Source: Nocardia sp. NRRL S-836
Lineage (GTDB): Bacteria; Actinomycetota; Actinomycetes; Mycobacteriales; Pseudonocardiaceae
Direction of reading: 5' to 3'
NCBI RefSeq assembly: GCF_001279525.1
Contig: NZ_LGDY01000114.1
Location: forward strand, 1 to 64,000
DNA length: 64,000 bases
Part shown: positions 49,667 to 57,915 of the stretch, in pieces
Position numbering within the stretch: the stretch's first letter is position 1
Layout: each line of letters opens with the position of its first letter
Position numbers and translations under genes: made by a program
The notes under the pieces: generated by a model
Databases searched by the model: none
Told to the model about the DNA's origin: nothing
Seen by the model: the letters and a program-made list of their open reading frames with translations, nothing else

Positions 49667-50425
49667 CTAGAGCACCTTTGCGAGGAACTGCCGCGTGCGC
49701 GGCTGCTGCGGGTTGTCGAGCACGTCGGCGGGCGTGCCGGACTCGACGACGGCGCCGTCGACGAGGAACACCACGCGGTCGGCGACCGAACGCGCGAAGC
49801 CGATCTCGTGGGTGACGACGATCATCGTCATGCCGTCGCGGGCCAGTCCGGTCATCACGTCGAGCACCTCGCCGACGAGCTCAGGGTCGAGTGCCGATGT
49901 GGGCTCGTCGAACAGCATCAGCTTGGGTTTCATCGCCAGCGCGCGGGCGATCGCAACACGTTGCTGCTGCCCGCCCGACAGCTGCGCGGGGTAGGCACCG
50001 GCCTTCTCCGCGAGCCCGACGCGTTCCAGCAGGTCACGTGCCTCCTTGACCGCGGTGGCCCGGTCGACGCCGAGCACCTGCACGGGGCCCTCGAAGACGT
50101 TCTCCAGCGCCGTGCGGTGCGGGAAGAGGTTGAACCGCTGGAACACCATGCCGACGTCGCGGCGCTGGCGGGCGACGTCACGTTCCTTCAGCTCGTACAG
50201 CTTGCCGTTCGCCGCGCGGAACCCGACCGGCACGCCGTCGACCCGGATCCGTCCGGCGTCGATGGTCTCCAGGTGGTTGACGCAGCGCAGGAACGTCGAC
50301 TTGCCCGCACCGGACGGCCCGAGCAGGCAGACCACCTCCCCGCGCTCGACCTGCATGTCGATGCCCTTGAGCACCTCGGTGTGCCCGAACGACTTGCGGA
50401 CACCGACCGCCTCAACGAGGGCCAT
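49667..50425 (-). CDS. Polar amino-acid ABC transporter, ATP-binding protein
   Basis: A 252-residue ABC ATPase of the GlnQ/ArtP class. It shows Walker [12 protein letters not shown], the signature [15 protein letters not shown], Walker [15 protein letters not shown] and the H-loop VTHEIGFA. It energises uptake together with the permease (14-base overlap) and the lipoprotein at 51220. The ATG with GGAG 7 bases upstream was chosen over a GTG two codons earlier. The next gene, the aminotransferase-regulator fusion, starts immediately after its stop. Confidence 0.96.
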   Translation of the reverse strand: MALVEAVGVRKSFGHTEVLKGIDMQVERGEVVCLLGPSGAGKSTFLRCVNHLETIDAGRIRVDGVPVGFRAANGKLYELKERDVARQRRDVGMVFQRFNLFPHRTALENVFEGPVQVLGVDRATAVKEARDLLERVGLAEKAGAYPAQLSGGQQQRVAIARALAMKPKLMLFDEPTSALDPELVGEVLDVMTGLARDGMTMIVVTHEIGFARSVADRVVFLVDGAVVESGTPADVLDNPQQPRTRQFLAKVL

Positions 50426-51230
50426 ACGCACGCTCCAGGTAGTGCTGCCCGACCGACGCCAGCGACACCATCACCAGGTACCAGGCCGCGGCGGCGAACA
50501 GGGTCTCCATGATCTCCAGGTTGCGCGAGGCAATGTTGTTCGCGGCGTGGATGAGCTCCAGGAACGCGATCACCGACGCCATCGACGTGCCCTTGATCAT
50601 GTTGATGAAGTTGTTGCCGGTCGGCGGGATGATCACCCGCATCGCCTGCGGCAGCACGACCCTGCGCAGCGTCACCGCCGGCGTCATGCCGATCGACTTG
50701 GCCGCCTCGGTCTGGCCGGGGTCCACACTGGACAGCCCGGCGCGGACGATCTCGGCCATGTAGGCGCTCTCGTTGAGCCCCAGCCCCAGCAACGCGGCCA
50801 CGAACGCGGTCATGACGACGTTCGTCGGCACGCTGAACAGCATCGGCACGCTGATGTTCTGGAAGACCAGCGCGAGGTTGAACCAGATCAGGATCTGCAA
50901 CAGCACCGGCAACCCGCGGAACAGCCAGATGTAGCCGACGGCGAACCAGCGGGCGACCGGGTTGGCCGACAGCCGCATCAGGGCGATCACCACGCCCAGC
51001 ACGACCGCGCCACCCTGTGCCGCGATGGCGAGCACGATCGTGTTGAGCAGCCCTTCGAGCATGACGGGGTGCGCGAAGAACCCCGGCACGTCCTCCCACT
51101 GGATCTGCGCCTCCGCCATCGCCCAGCCGAGCCCGGCGAGGACGACGAGGATGACCGCCGCGCTGACCCACCGCCACGGGTGGCTCAGCGGGACAACGAC
51201 CAGTTCGCGTTCCTCGGCCTCACTTGCCAT
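50412..51230 (-). CDS. Polar amino-acid ABC transporter, permease
   Basis: A 272-residue inner-membrane permease of the HisM/GlnP type. Several hydrophobic segments and the binding-protein-dependent EAA loop ([20 protein letters not shown]) are visible. The N-terminal about 20 residues are acidic and cytoplasmic. There is only one permease gene, so it probably works as a homodimer. It overlaps the binding-protein gene by 11 bases and the ATPase gene by 14. Confidence 0.94.
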   Translation of the reverse strand: MASEAEERELVVVPLSHPWRWVSAAVILVVLAGLGWAMAEAQIQWEDVPGFFAHPVMLEGLLNTIVLAIAAQGGAVVLGVVIALMRLSANPVARWFAVGYIWLFRGLPVLLQILIWFNLALVFQNISVPMLFSVPTNVVMTAFVAALLGLGLNESAYMAEIVRAGLSSVDPGQTEAAKSIGMTPAVTLRRVVLPQAMRVIIPPTGNNFINMIKGTSMASVIAFLELIHAANNIASRNLEIMETLFAAAAWYLVMVSLASVGQHYLERAYGPR

Positions 51231-52122
51231 TGATCGCGGCCTTGCTGATCGCACCCTGCTTGATGTCCCAGTTGCCGAGGATCTTGGCGTACGTGCCGTC
51301 GTCGATCAGCGCCTGCAACGCACCCTTGAGTGCCTCGCTGAGCTTGGCGTTCTGCTTGTTGACGCCGATGCCGTACGGCCCGCCGTTGATCGGGGCGAGC
51401 TCGACGACCTCGAAGAACTTGCCGTCACCCGCGGTCTTGGCGATGTAGACGGCGGTCGGCAGGTCGTTGAGGATCGCGGCGACGCGCCCGGTGCGCAGCT
51501 GGTTCTGGTTGCCGGTGTCGCTGTCGGTGACGCTGAGCTGCACCTCGGGCTTGCCCTGGCCGAGGCACTTCTGGCTCTGCTCCTTGGCGAACGTCTCCTG
51601 CGAGCTGCCGAGGTTGACCGCCACCCCCTTGCCGCACAGGTCGTCGGGCCCCTTGACCCCCTGCGGGTTGCCCTTCTGCACCATGATCGTGATGCCGGAC
51701 GTGAAGTAGTCCACGAAGTCGATCTTCTGCTGCCGCTCGGCGGTGTCGTTCATCGCCGCCATAGTGACGTCGACCCGACCGGTCTCCAAACTGGTGATCA
51801 GCGAGCTGAACGCCATGTCGCTGTGCTCGGCCTTCAACCCGACCTTGGCGGCCATCGCGTTGATCAGGTCGACCTCGGACCCCTGCGGCGTCTTGCCGTC
51901 TTCCTTGTAGAAGTTGTTCGGCGGGTTCTGGATGTTCGACCCGACCCGCAGCTTGCCCGTCTGCGCGATCGCGGCCGGCACCAGCGCGGCGAGCGCGTCG
52001 TCCTTCTTGACCTGCGACAGGTCCGACGACGGCGGGGTGGACGTCTGCGTGGTGTCAGACGTGCCGCCACACGCGGTGAGCGTGGCGACGAGCAGCGTGG
52101 TCAGGAGGAGGCGGGGCTTCAT
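51220..52122 (-). CDS. Polar amino-acid ABC transporter, substrate-binding lipoprotein
   Basis: A 300-residue periplasmic-binding-protein family 3 lipoprotein. The signal ends in the lipobox LTAC with Cys18 as the lipidated residue. The mature part has the family patterns LRVGSNIQNPPNNFYKED, GSEVDLINAMAAKVGL, SGITIMVQKGNP and GVAVNLGSSQETFAKE. The ATG gives a proper short signal peptide. A longer in-frame start would spoil it. It is the first gene of the operon importer-ATPase-aminotransferase/regulator. The ligand is probably a polar amino acid or derivative, but binding residues are not read with certainty. Confidence 0.95.
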   Translation of the reverse strand: MKPRLLLTTLLVATLTACGGTSDTTQTSTPPSSDLSQVKKDDALAALVPAAIAQTGKLRVGSNIQNPPNNFYKEDGKTPQGSEVDLINAMAAKVGLKAEHSDMAFSSLITSLETGRVDVTMAAMNDTAERQQKIDFVDYFTSGITIMVQKGNPQGVKGPDDLCGKGVAVNLGSSQETFAKEQSQKCLGQGKPEVQLSVTDSDTGNQNQLRTGRVAAILNDLPTAVYIAKTAGDGKFFEVVELAPINGGPYGIGVNKQNAKLSEALKGALQALIDDGTYAKILGNWDIKQGAISKAAINGK

Positions 52123-52144
52123 GGCCGGGAACCGTACAACGCTG

Positions 52145-52173
52145 AGTTGAAGACGTCTACAAAAAGTTGAAAA
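52145..52173. promoter_or_regulatory. Candidate operator for the importer operon: direct repeats around a palindrome
   Basis: AGTTGAAGA (52145) and AGTTGAAAA (52165) are repeated with a start-to-start distance of 20 bp, about two helical turns. The perfect palindrome AGACGTCT (52151-52158) lies within them. The element is 23 bases upstream of the binding-protein ATG. It is a natural target for the YheO/HTH part of the fusion protein encoded in the same operon. Confidence 0.45.
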
Positions 52174-52187
52174 CCCGCCGCTTCGCA

Positions 52188-52272
52188 GGTCACGCGGGGC
52201 CGCCGCACACCGCACAGGGGAACGTGAGGCCCCCGCGTGACCCGAAAGGGGACGCAGGGGCCCCGCGTGGCC
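52188..52272. repeat. GC-rich inverted repeat family (GGCCCCGCGTGACC)
   Basis: GGTCACGCGGGGCC (52188) is followed by its inverse with one extra C (GGCCCCCGCGTGACC, 52228) and again with one mismatch (GGCCCCGCGTGGCC, 52259). A partial direct copy TCACGCGGGGCT lies at 52726 after the thioredoxin gene. The first pair could form a large hairpin and terminate or insulate transcription between the importer operon and trxA. Confidence 0.55.
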
Positions 52273-52340
52273 GTGAGAGGCGGGGAATTCCGGAGGCCGT
52301 GGGATCGTTGAACCGGGAAGCCAACTACGAGGAGGACCAC

Positions 52341-52709
52341 ATGGCGACGGTCGAGCTGACCACGGACAACTTCGACGAGGTGGTCGGCGGTTCCGACATC
52401 GTCCTGGTCGACTTCTGGGCCGAGTGGTGCGGGCCGTGCCGTGCGTTCGCGCCGACGTTCGAGGCGGCGTCGCAGAAGCACGAGGACCTGGTCTTCGGCA
52501 AGGTCGACACCGAGGCGCAGCAGGAGCTGGCGGCGACGTTCGGGATCCGGTCGATCCCGACGCTCATGATCGTGCGCGAGGGTGTCGTGCTGTTCGCCCA
52601 GCCGGGGGCGCTGCCGGGCAACGCGCTGGACGACCTGATCGAGCAGGCGCGCGCGGTGGACATGGACGAGGTCCACGCCAAGGTGAAGCAGGCCCAGCAG
52701 CAGGGCTGA
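52341..52709 (+). CDS. trxA: Thioredoxin
   Basis: A 122-residue thioredoxin with the WCGPC redox centre in DFWAEWCGPCRAFAP and the conserved cis-proline in RSIPTLMIV. The C-terminal tail beyond about residue 105 is somewhat longer than in E. coli TrxA. It is cytoplasmic. The ATG has GAGGAGGA close upstream. The longer upstream frame would read through the GC-rich repeat and was rejected. No operon partner is certain, although the three envelope genes follow in the same direction. Confidence 0.95.
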   Translation: MATVELTTDNFDEVVGGSDIVLVDFWAEWCGPCRAFAPTFEAASQKHEDLVFGKVDTEAQQELAATFGIRSIPTLMIVREGVVLFAQPGALPGNALDDLIEQARAVDMDEVHAKVKQAQQQG

Positions 52710-52757
52710 GAGCCACATCGGTGATTCACGCGGGGCTGCTCCGGGTAGCCGACCAGC

Positions 52758-53147
52758 ATGAACACCGACACGTCGACCGCACAGCTGGTCAGCCAGCTGT
52801 CTGAGCAGGTGAGCAGGCTCGCGCGCGATGAGATTCGCCTCGCGGTCGCCGAGCTCAAGGAGAAGGGCAAACACGCCGGTGTCGGCGCCGGGATGTTCGG
52901 CGCGGCCGGCGTGTTCGCGTGGTGGGGCGGGCTGAGCGTCGTCGCCGGCGTGATCCTCGCCCTGTCGCTGGTGCTGCCCGGCTGGGCGGCCGCCTTCATC
53001 GTTGCCGCGGGGCTCCTGCTGATCGCCGGTGTCATGGCGCTCGTGGGGCGCTCGCAGGTCAAGCAGGCCACTCCCCCGGTGCCGCGCCAGGCCGTGGAGA
53101 ACGTGCAGCGCGACATCGCCACGATCAAGGAGAGTGCGCACCGGTGA
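52758..53147 (+). CDS. Holin-X/DUF1469-type small membrane protein
   Basis: A 129-residue protein with an amphipathic N-terminal helix and two hydrophobic helices (about 45-70 and 74-95). It matches the actinobacterial phage-holin-like Holin-X (DUF1469) family by LSEQVSRLARDEIRLAVAELK. In actinobacteria these are chromosomal genes found with DUF3618 and DUF4235 and are not prophage holins. A phage context is absent here. GTGA overlap links it to the next gene. Function is unknown, probably envelope or membrane stress. Confidence 0.9.
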   Translation: MNTDTSTAQLVSQLSEQVSRLARDEIRLAVAELKEKGKHAGVGAGMFGAAGVFAWWGGLSVVAGVILALSLVLPGWAAAFIVAAGLLLIAGVMALVGRSQVKQATPPVPRQAVENVQRDIATIKESAHR

Positions 53148-53431
53148 CCGATCCCAAAGAGGAGCTGCAGCGCGACGTCGAACGCACCCGGCGTGAGCTC
53201 GGTGAGACCGTGGAGGCGTTGGCGCACAAGGTGGACGTGCCGGGTCGCGTGAAGGAGCAGGCGCACGAGACGGTCGTCAGGATGACCGCCGCGACCGACC
53301 AGGCCGTGGCGTCGCTGCCGGAGCCGGTGGCGCAGCAGGTGCAGAAGGCGCGTCAGCACCCGCTGGCGATCGGGGCGGTGCTGATGGCACTCGTGCTCCT
53401 GATCTGGAAACTCTCCAGGAGGAACGGATGA
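53144..53431 (+). CDS. DUF3618 protein
   Basis: A 95-residue protein. It has a charged N-terminal coiled-coil-like half with the family motif ELQRDVERTRRELGETVEALAHK, quoted in part as RDVERTRRELGETVEAL. A single C-terminal membrane helix (about 70-90) is followed by a basic tail (KLSRRNG). The GTG start overlaps the DUF1469 stop and its own stop overlaps the DUF4235 start (ATGA), which makes a three-gene operon typical of actinobacteria. No enzymatic motif is present. Confidence 0.92.
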   Translation: MTDPKEELQRDVERTRRELGETVEALAHKVDVPGRVKEQAHETVVRMTAATDQAVASLPEPVAQQVQKARQHPLAIGAVLMALVLLIWKLSRRNG

Positions 53432-53697
53432 AGCTGCTGTACCGCCCGTTGGGCATGCTGCTCGGCGCGCTGGGCGGCATGGCCGCCACGGCGATCTTCG
53501 GGCAGATCTGGAAGGTCGTCGCCGGGGACAAGGAGGCCCCCAGCGCGACCATGCGCGACCGTCGCTGGCGTGAGGTGCTGCTGGCCGCCGCCCTGCAGGG
53601 AGCGATCTTCGGCCTGGTCAAGGCCGCGATCGACCGCGGTGGCGCCGTCGGGTTCCAGAAGGCCACCGGCAAGTGGCCCGGCGACGAGGAAGACTGA
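53428..53697 (+). CDS. DUF4235 protein
   Basis: An 89-residue protein with two membrane helices (about 5-30 and 47-65) and the DUF4235 pattern YRPLGMLLGALGGMAATAIF, WREVLLAAALQGAIFGLVKA and a negatively charged C terminus. It is the last gene of the DUF1469-DUF3618-DUF4235 operon and is followed by a hairpin terminator. Function is unknown. The family is restricted to actinobacteria and is probably part of the envelope. Confidence 0.92.
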   Translation: MKLLYRPLGMLLGALGGMAATAIFGQIWKVVAGDKEAPSATMRDRRWREVLLAAALQGAIFGLVKAAIDRGGAVGFQKATGKWPGDEED

Positions 53698-53710
53698 GCC
53701 GACTCACCAC

Positions 53711-53742
53711 GAGCCGGTCCGCGACCACCGGCGGGCCGGCTC
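53711..53742 (+). terminator. Terminator hairpin after the DUF4235 gene
   Basis: GAGCCGGTCCGC and GCGGGCCGGCTC form a 12-bp stem with one G-U pair and an 8-base loop, 14 bases after the DUF4235 stop. No U-tract follows. Confidence 0.75.
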
Positions 53743-53787
53743 TTCGCGGTCCTGCGGGAGCTTGAACCCTCAACTACCCTGGCGAGC

Positions 53788-54306
53788 ATGCCACAGCCAG
53801 AGGGTGCCGAGCTGGACGCGATCAGGGCCAAGCGCGACGAGCTGCGCGAACGACACGTGCGGCCGTTGGCCGAGCGCGGCGGGTCGCCGACCCGCGGGGT
53901 CCACCACATCGCGCTGATCTGCCGCGATGTCGAGGAGACCATCCGCTTCTACCAGGAGTTCCTCGGCTTCCCGCTGGTGGAGCTCGTGGAGAACCGCGAC
54001 TACCGCGGCTCCAGCCACTTCTTCTTCGACCTCGGCAGCAAGAACCTGCTGGGGTTCTTCGACTTCCCCGGTCACGACCACCCGCCGTTCTCCGAGACGA
54101 TCGGTGCCGTGCAGCACCTCGCGCTGTCCATCTCGCCGGAGCGGTTCGACGAGATCAAGGCCAAGCTGGACGAGGGCGGCGTCGAGTACCTGGGGCCCGA
54201 CCGCGGCGTCGAGGACAGCCTGTACATCCGCGACCCCAACGGTGTAGGGATTGAGTTCTACCGGGAAGAGCTCGGGAAGTTCGAAGGCTCGACGTTGGTC
54301 AACTAA
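53788..54306 (+). CDS. VOC-family (glyoxalase/dioxygenase-fold) protein
   Basis: A 172-residue vicinal-oxygen-chelate protein. After an acidic N-terminal helix (residues 5-30) it shows the two beta-alpha-beta-beta-beta modules. Likely metal ligands are in [28 protein letters not shown] and [13 protein letters not shown], where a His-Glu pattern would bind the metal. It lies 11 bases before mscR, with an AAGGAG site between them, and is probably co-transcribed. A role in mycothiol-linked aldehyde detoxification is plausible, but the substrate is unknown. Confidence 0.88.
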   Translation: MPQPEGAELDAIRAKRDELRERHVRPLAERGGSPTRGVHHIALICRDVEETIRFYQEFLGFPLVELVENRDYRGSSHFFFDLGSKNLLGFFDFPGHDHPPFSETIGAVQHLALSISPERFDEIKAKLDEGGVEYLGPDRGVEDSLYIRDPNGVGIEFYREELGKFEGSTLVN

Positions 54307-54317
54307 GGAGTCGAAGC

Positions 54318-55406
54318 GTGGCGCAAGAGGTCAAGGGCATCGTCGCCCGGGGCAAAGGACAACCGGTCGAACTGACCTCGGTGCTGGTGCCCGACCCCGG
54401 ACCCGGCGAGGCCGTGGTGAAGGTGCAGGCCTGCGGGGTCTGCCACACCGACCTGCACTACCGCGAGGGCGGCATCAACGACGACTTCCCGTTCCTGCTG
54501 GGACACGAGGCGGCGGGTGTCGTCGAGTCCGTCGGCGAGGGCGTCACCGACCTGGCGCCGGGCGACTTCGTGGTGCTGAACTGGCGTGCGGTGTGCGGCA
54601 CGTGCCGTGCCTGCAGGCGTGGCAAGCCGTGGTACTGCTTCTCGACGTTCAACGCCTCGCAGCCGATGACGCTGACGGACGGCACGAAGCTGTCGCCGGC
54701 CCTCGGCATCGGCGCGTTCGCGGAGAAGACGCTGGTCCACTCCGGACAGTGCACAAAGGTCGATCCGTCGGCGCGTGCGGCTGCCGTGGGCCTGCTGGGC
54801 TGCGGCGTGATGGCCGGTGTGGGCGCGGCGGTGAACACCGGTGGTGTCACGCGCGGCGACTCGGTGGCCGTGATCGGCTGCGGTGGTGTCGGTGACGGCG
54901 CGATCGCGGGCGCTCGCCTCGCGGGTGCGGCGAAGATCATCGCGGTGGACACCGACCCGCGGAAGCTGGAGTGGGCCAAGGGTTTCGGTGCCACGCACAC
55001 GATCAACGCCCGCGAGGTCGACGACGTGGTGACCGCGATCCAGGACCTGACCGACTCGTTCGGCGCGGACGTGGTGATCGACGCGGTCGGCCGCCCGGAG
55101 ACGTGGAAGCAGGCGTTCTACGCCCGCGACCTGGCCGGCACCGTGGTCCTGGTGGGTGTTCCGACGCCGGACATGCGGCTGGAGATGCCGCTGATCGACT
55201 TCTTCGCGCGCGGCGGGTCACTGAAGTCCTCGTGGTACGGCGACTGCCTGCCCACGCGCGACTTCCCGATGCTGGTCGACCTGTACCAGCAGGGCCGGTT
55301 CGACCTCGACGCGTTCGTCACCGAGGAGATCGCGCTGGACGGCGTGGAGGGCGCGTTCGAGAAGATGCACCACGGCGACGTGCTGCGATCGGTCGTGGTC
55401 TTCTGA
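54318..55406 (+). CDS. mscR: S-(hydroxymethyl)mycothiol dehydrogenase
   Basis: A 362-residue zinc alcohol dehydrogenase. The catalytic zinc ligands sit in [10 protein letters not shown] and GHEAAGVV. The structural zinc cysteines are in [15 protein letters not shown], and the NAD-binding loop reads [22 protein letters not shown]. It matches MscR, which oxidises the mycothiol adduct of formaldehyde and reduces S-nitrosomycothiol. Mycothiol dependence places the host in the Actinobacteria. GTG start with AAGGAG upstream. The MBL-fold gene overlaps its stop (TGATG), as in Mycobacterium (Rv2259-Rv2260). Confidence 0.95.
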   Translation: MAQEVKGIVARGKGQPVELTSVLVPDPGPGEAVVKVQACGVCHTDLHYREGGINDDFPFLLGHEAAGVVESVGEGVTDLAPGDFVVLNWRAVCGTCRACRRGKPWYCFSTFNASQPMTLTDGTKLSPALGIGAFAEKTLVHSGQCTKVDPSARAAAVGLLGCGVMAGVGAAVNTGGVTRGDSVAVIGCGGVGDGAIAGARLAGAAKIIAVDTDPRKLEWAKGFGATHTINAREVDDVVTAIQDLTDSFGADVVIDAVGRPETWKQAFYARDLAGTVVLVGVPTPDMRLEMPLIDFFARGGSLKSSWYGDCLPTRDFPMLVDLYQQGRFDLDAFVTEEIALDGVEGAFEKMHHGDVLRSVVVF

Positions 55407-56005
55407 TGGCGCTGCGGGTCGACCACATCGTCACGTCCGGGACGTTCTCGCTGGACGGCGAGACGTTCGACGTCGACAACAACGTCTGGGTGATCGGCGA
55501 CGACTCCGAGTGCGTCGTGATCGACGCACCGCACGACGTGGACGCGATCCTCAAGCTCGTGAACGGGCGCCGCGTCGTCGCGATCCTGCTGACGCACGCG
55601 CACGACGACCACGTGCGGGTCGCGCCGGACCTCGCGCACGCCACGGGTGCTCCGCTGGCGCTGCACCAGGCCGACCGGATCGTGTGGGAGCTGACGCACA
55701 CGGGCGTCATCCCGCACCAGGCGCTGGAGGACGGCCAGGTGCTCACGGTGGCCGGCGAGGAGGTCCACGTGCTGCACACGCCGGGCCACTCGCCCGGTGC
55801 GGTGTGCTTCCACGTGCCGTCGCTCGGCGCGGTGTTCACCGGCGACACGCTGTTCCAGGGCGGGCCGGGCGCGACCGGGCGGTCGTTCTCGGACCGGCCG
55901 ACGATCGAGCGGTCGATCAGGGAGAAGCTGCTGGCGCTGCCCGGCGAGACGGTGGTGCACACGGGCCACGGCCCGGACACCACGATCGACGCCGAACGCT
56001 TCTGA
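55406..56005 (+). CDS. MBL-fold hydrolase linked to MscR
   Basis: A 199-residue metallo-beta-lactamase-fold hydrolase with the two-metal motif TGHAHDDH-like LLTHAHDDHVRVAPDL, then HTPGHSPGAVCF, FTGDTLFQGG and VHTGHGPDTTI. It belongs to the glyoxalase-II/mycothiol-thioester hydrolase group. It probably hydrolyses S-formylmycothiol made by MscR. The ATG overlaps the mscR stop, confirming one operon (VOC-mscR-MBL). Confidence 0.93.
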   Translation: MALRVDHIVTSGTFSLDGETFDVDNNVWVIGDDSECVVIDAPHDVDAILKLVNGRRVVAILLTHAHDDHVRVAPDLAHATGAPLALHQADRIVWELTHTGVIPHQALEDGQVLTVAGEEVHVLHTPGHSPGAVCFHVPSLGAVFTGDTLFQGGPGATGRSFSDRPTIERSIREKLLALPGETVVHTGHGPDTTIDAERF

Positions 56006-56023
56006 CCTCGGCGGCGTGCACCG

Positions 56024-56782
56024 CTAGAACCGCGGGGGCCGCTTCTCCAGGAACGCCGACACGCCTTCCGCGTAGTCGGCGCTGGAGGCGGCCTCCGCGT
56101 ACAGCGCCCGCACGGCGTCGTCCTCGTGGCCGCCGTCGCTGATCGCGTTGACGATCTTCTTCGCACCCCGCACGCTCACCCGCGCCCGCGCGGCGATCTG
56201 CTGCGACAGCTCCTCCACGCGGGTGTCGAGGTCCGTGACGACCTCGTTGACGAGCCCGATCCGCAACGCCGTCGGCGCGTCGATCAGGTCGGCGGAGAAC
56301 AGGATCTGCTTCGCCCACGCCGGGCCGACCACGTCGACGAGCTGCTTCGTGGACGTGAAGTTGTAGACGATGCCCAGCTTCGCGGGGGTGATCCCGAACC
56401 GCGCGCCGGTGGCCGCCACCCGGAGGTCACAGTCGAGAGCGATCTCACAGCCGCCGCCCACGCAGAAACCGGAAATCGCGGCAATGGTGGGCTTCTCCAG
56501 CCCGACAATGGCACGCTCACCGTTGTGGACGGCTTCCCCGTAGTGCGCGGCACCCTCCGCACCCCGCCGCAGGGTCGAGAACTCCGCGATGTCCGCGCCG
56601 GCCGAGAAGTGCTCGCCACCCCGGATGACCAGCACGCGGACGCTGTCGTCGGCGGACACGCGGGCCATCAGGCCGGGCAGCGCCGACCACATCTCGTAGC
56701 TCATCGCGTTGCGCTTGGCCGGGCGGTTGATCGTCAGCGTGGCGACCGGTCCGGCCGAGGACAGCTCGAGGAAATCACTCAC
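56024..56782 (-). CDS. Enoyl-CoA hydratase/isomerase family protein
   Basis: A 252-residue crotonase-family protein with the oxyanion-hole region HFSAGADIAEF, the substrate loop KPTIAAISGFCVGGGCEIAL and a later glutamate-bearing segment. The N terminus is the standard LTINRPAKRNAMSYEMW. The exact reaction (hydration, isomerisation or other) cannot be decided from sequence alone. The GTG chosen starts right at the conserved core. A 22-residue upstream in-frame extension is Arg-rich and unlikely. It is monocistronic, convergent with the MBL-fold gene. Confidence 0.93.
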   Translation of the reverse strand: MSDFLELSSAGPVATLTINRPAKRNAMSYEMWSALPGLMARVSADDSVRVLVIRGGEHFSAGADIAEFSTLRRGAEGAAHYGEAVHNGERAIVGLEKPTIAAISGFCVGGGCEIALDCDLRVAATGARFGITPAKLGIVYNFTSTKQLVDVVGPAWAKQILFSADLIDAPTALRIGLVNEVVTDLDTRVEELSQQIAARARVSVRGAKKIVNAISDGGHEDDAVRALYAEAASSADYAEGVSAFLEKRPPRF

Positions 56783-56880
56783 GCGCCGCACGATACAGCG
56801 CTGGTTCCGGCGAACGGCCTGGTCACGTTGCCGCAGGAACGCGCTCACACGGGGTCATTCGTCGAGGACGGGAGGACCGC

Positions 56881-57849
56881 GTGAGCGCGGCCGGAACCGG
56901 TGCTGCCACCCTCCGCACGTTCGCGGCCCGGCTGCGCGGCAGCGCGCCGGTCTCCTCGCGCATCCTGTCCGAGCTCGCGGGCGAGCTGGACAGGGGCGGC
57001 CCGGTGGCGGACCTGCTCTGCTCGCACAGCGCGGTGCGCAGCCCGTTGTTCGGCATCCAGGCACTGGCCGGGGTGCGGCTGCTGATGCTGTCGGGGCGGG
57101 CTCCCGAGCTGTCGCAGCGGTTCGCGAGCGCGCACGCGGCGGCGATGGCCGGTGAGTCGGACTCGGCCGCGTTGCTGGCGTGGCTCGCGGCGCGGCGGGC
57201 GATCGTGGACAACCCCGGCGAGATCCTCGCGGCGCTCGACCGGACCGTGCAGCAACACCAGCCGAGGACCGCGGGCTTCCTGTTGCGCGGCCTCACGATG
57301 ATCGGCGCGCCCAAGGTCAGGTTGCTCGAACTGGGCGCGTGCGCGGGGCTGAACCTGATCCTGGACCGCTACCGGTGGTTCGGCCTCGGCTGGGAGTGGG
57401 GCGAGCGGAACTCGCCGGTCCGGCTCACGGCGGCGGGCCCGCGGCCGCCGGAGTTCGAGATCGTCGCACGGGCGGGCTGCGACCTGCAGCCGCGCGACCC
57501 GGCCGACCCGAGGCACGCGCTGATCCTGCACTCGTTCATCCCGCCCGAGCACGACGCGCTGCGCTGGGATCTCGACGACGCGATCGAGCTCGCGGCGGCG
57601 GTGGGCGTGCGGGTCGCGCGGGCACCGGCCGGGCGGTGGCTGCGGGAGAACCTGGTGGCACCGGCGGAGCCCGACACGTGCACGGTGGTCTGGCACAGCT
57701 CGTTCTGGTCGTACCTGACCGAGGACGAGCGGCACGAGATCGAGACGGCGCTGACCGCGGCGGCAGGGACGATGCCGCTGGCGCGGGTGGCGTACGAGGC
57801 GCCCGACTTCCGTTCGAACCCCCGGTTGACGGTGACGATCTACAGCTGA
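56881..57849 (+). CDS. DUF2332 family protein
   Basis: A 322-residue cytoplasmic protein matching DUF2332, with VRLLELGACAGLNLILDRY, which looks like a methyltransferase-like nucleotide-binding turn, and VVWHSSFWSYLT. The central segment LHSFIPPEHDALRW is a family signature. A methyltransferase fold is likely, but no substrate or SAM-binding proof exists. The GTG has GGGAGGACC just before it. A perfect 7-bp hairpin terminator follows at 57881. Confidence 0.9.
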   Translation: MSAAGTGAATLRTFAARLRGSAPVSSRILSELAGELDRGGPVADLLCSHSAVRSPLFGIQALAGVRLLMLSGRAPELSQRFASAHAAAMAGESDSAALLAWLAARRAIVDNPGEILAALDRTVQQHQPRTAGFLLRGLTMIGAPKVRLLELGACAGLNLILDRYRWFGLGWEWGERNSPVRLTAAGPRPPEFEIVARAGCDLQPRDPADPRHALILHSFIPPEHDALRWDLDDAIELAAAVGVRVARAPAGRWLRENLVAPAEPDTCTVVWHSSFWSYLTEDERHEIETALTAAAGTMPLARVAYEAPDFRSNPRLTVTIYS

Positions 57850-57880
57850 ACAGTCCGTGAACGGTCAACCGCGGACCGTG

Positions 57881-57899
57881 GTGCCGGTGGGTCCGGCAC
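57881..57899 (+). terminator. Terminator hairpin after the DUF2332 gene
   Basis: GTGCCGG and CCGGCAC form a perfect 7-bp stem around TGGGT. The -10-like TAGTTT (57904-57909) of the next gene follows directly. Confidence 0.65.
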
Positions 57900-57915
57900 C
57901 TCTAGTTTGCGGCGC

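Noticed and set aside
52758..53697. Prophage remnant because of a holin-like gene
   Set aside because: DUF1469-DUF3618-DUF4235 is a standard actinobacterial chromosomal trio. No other phage gene, integrase or att repeat is nearby.
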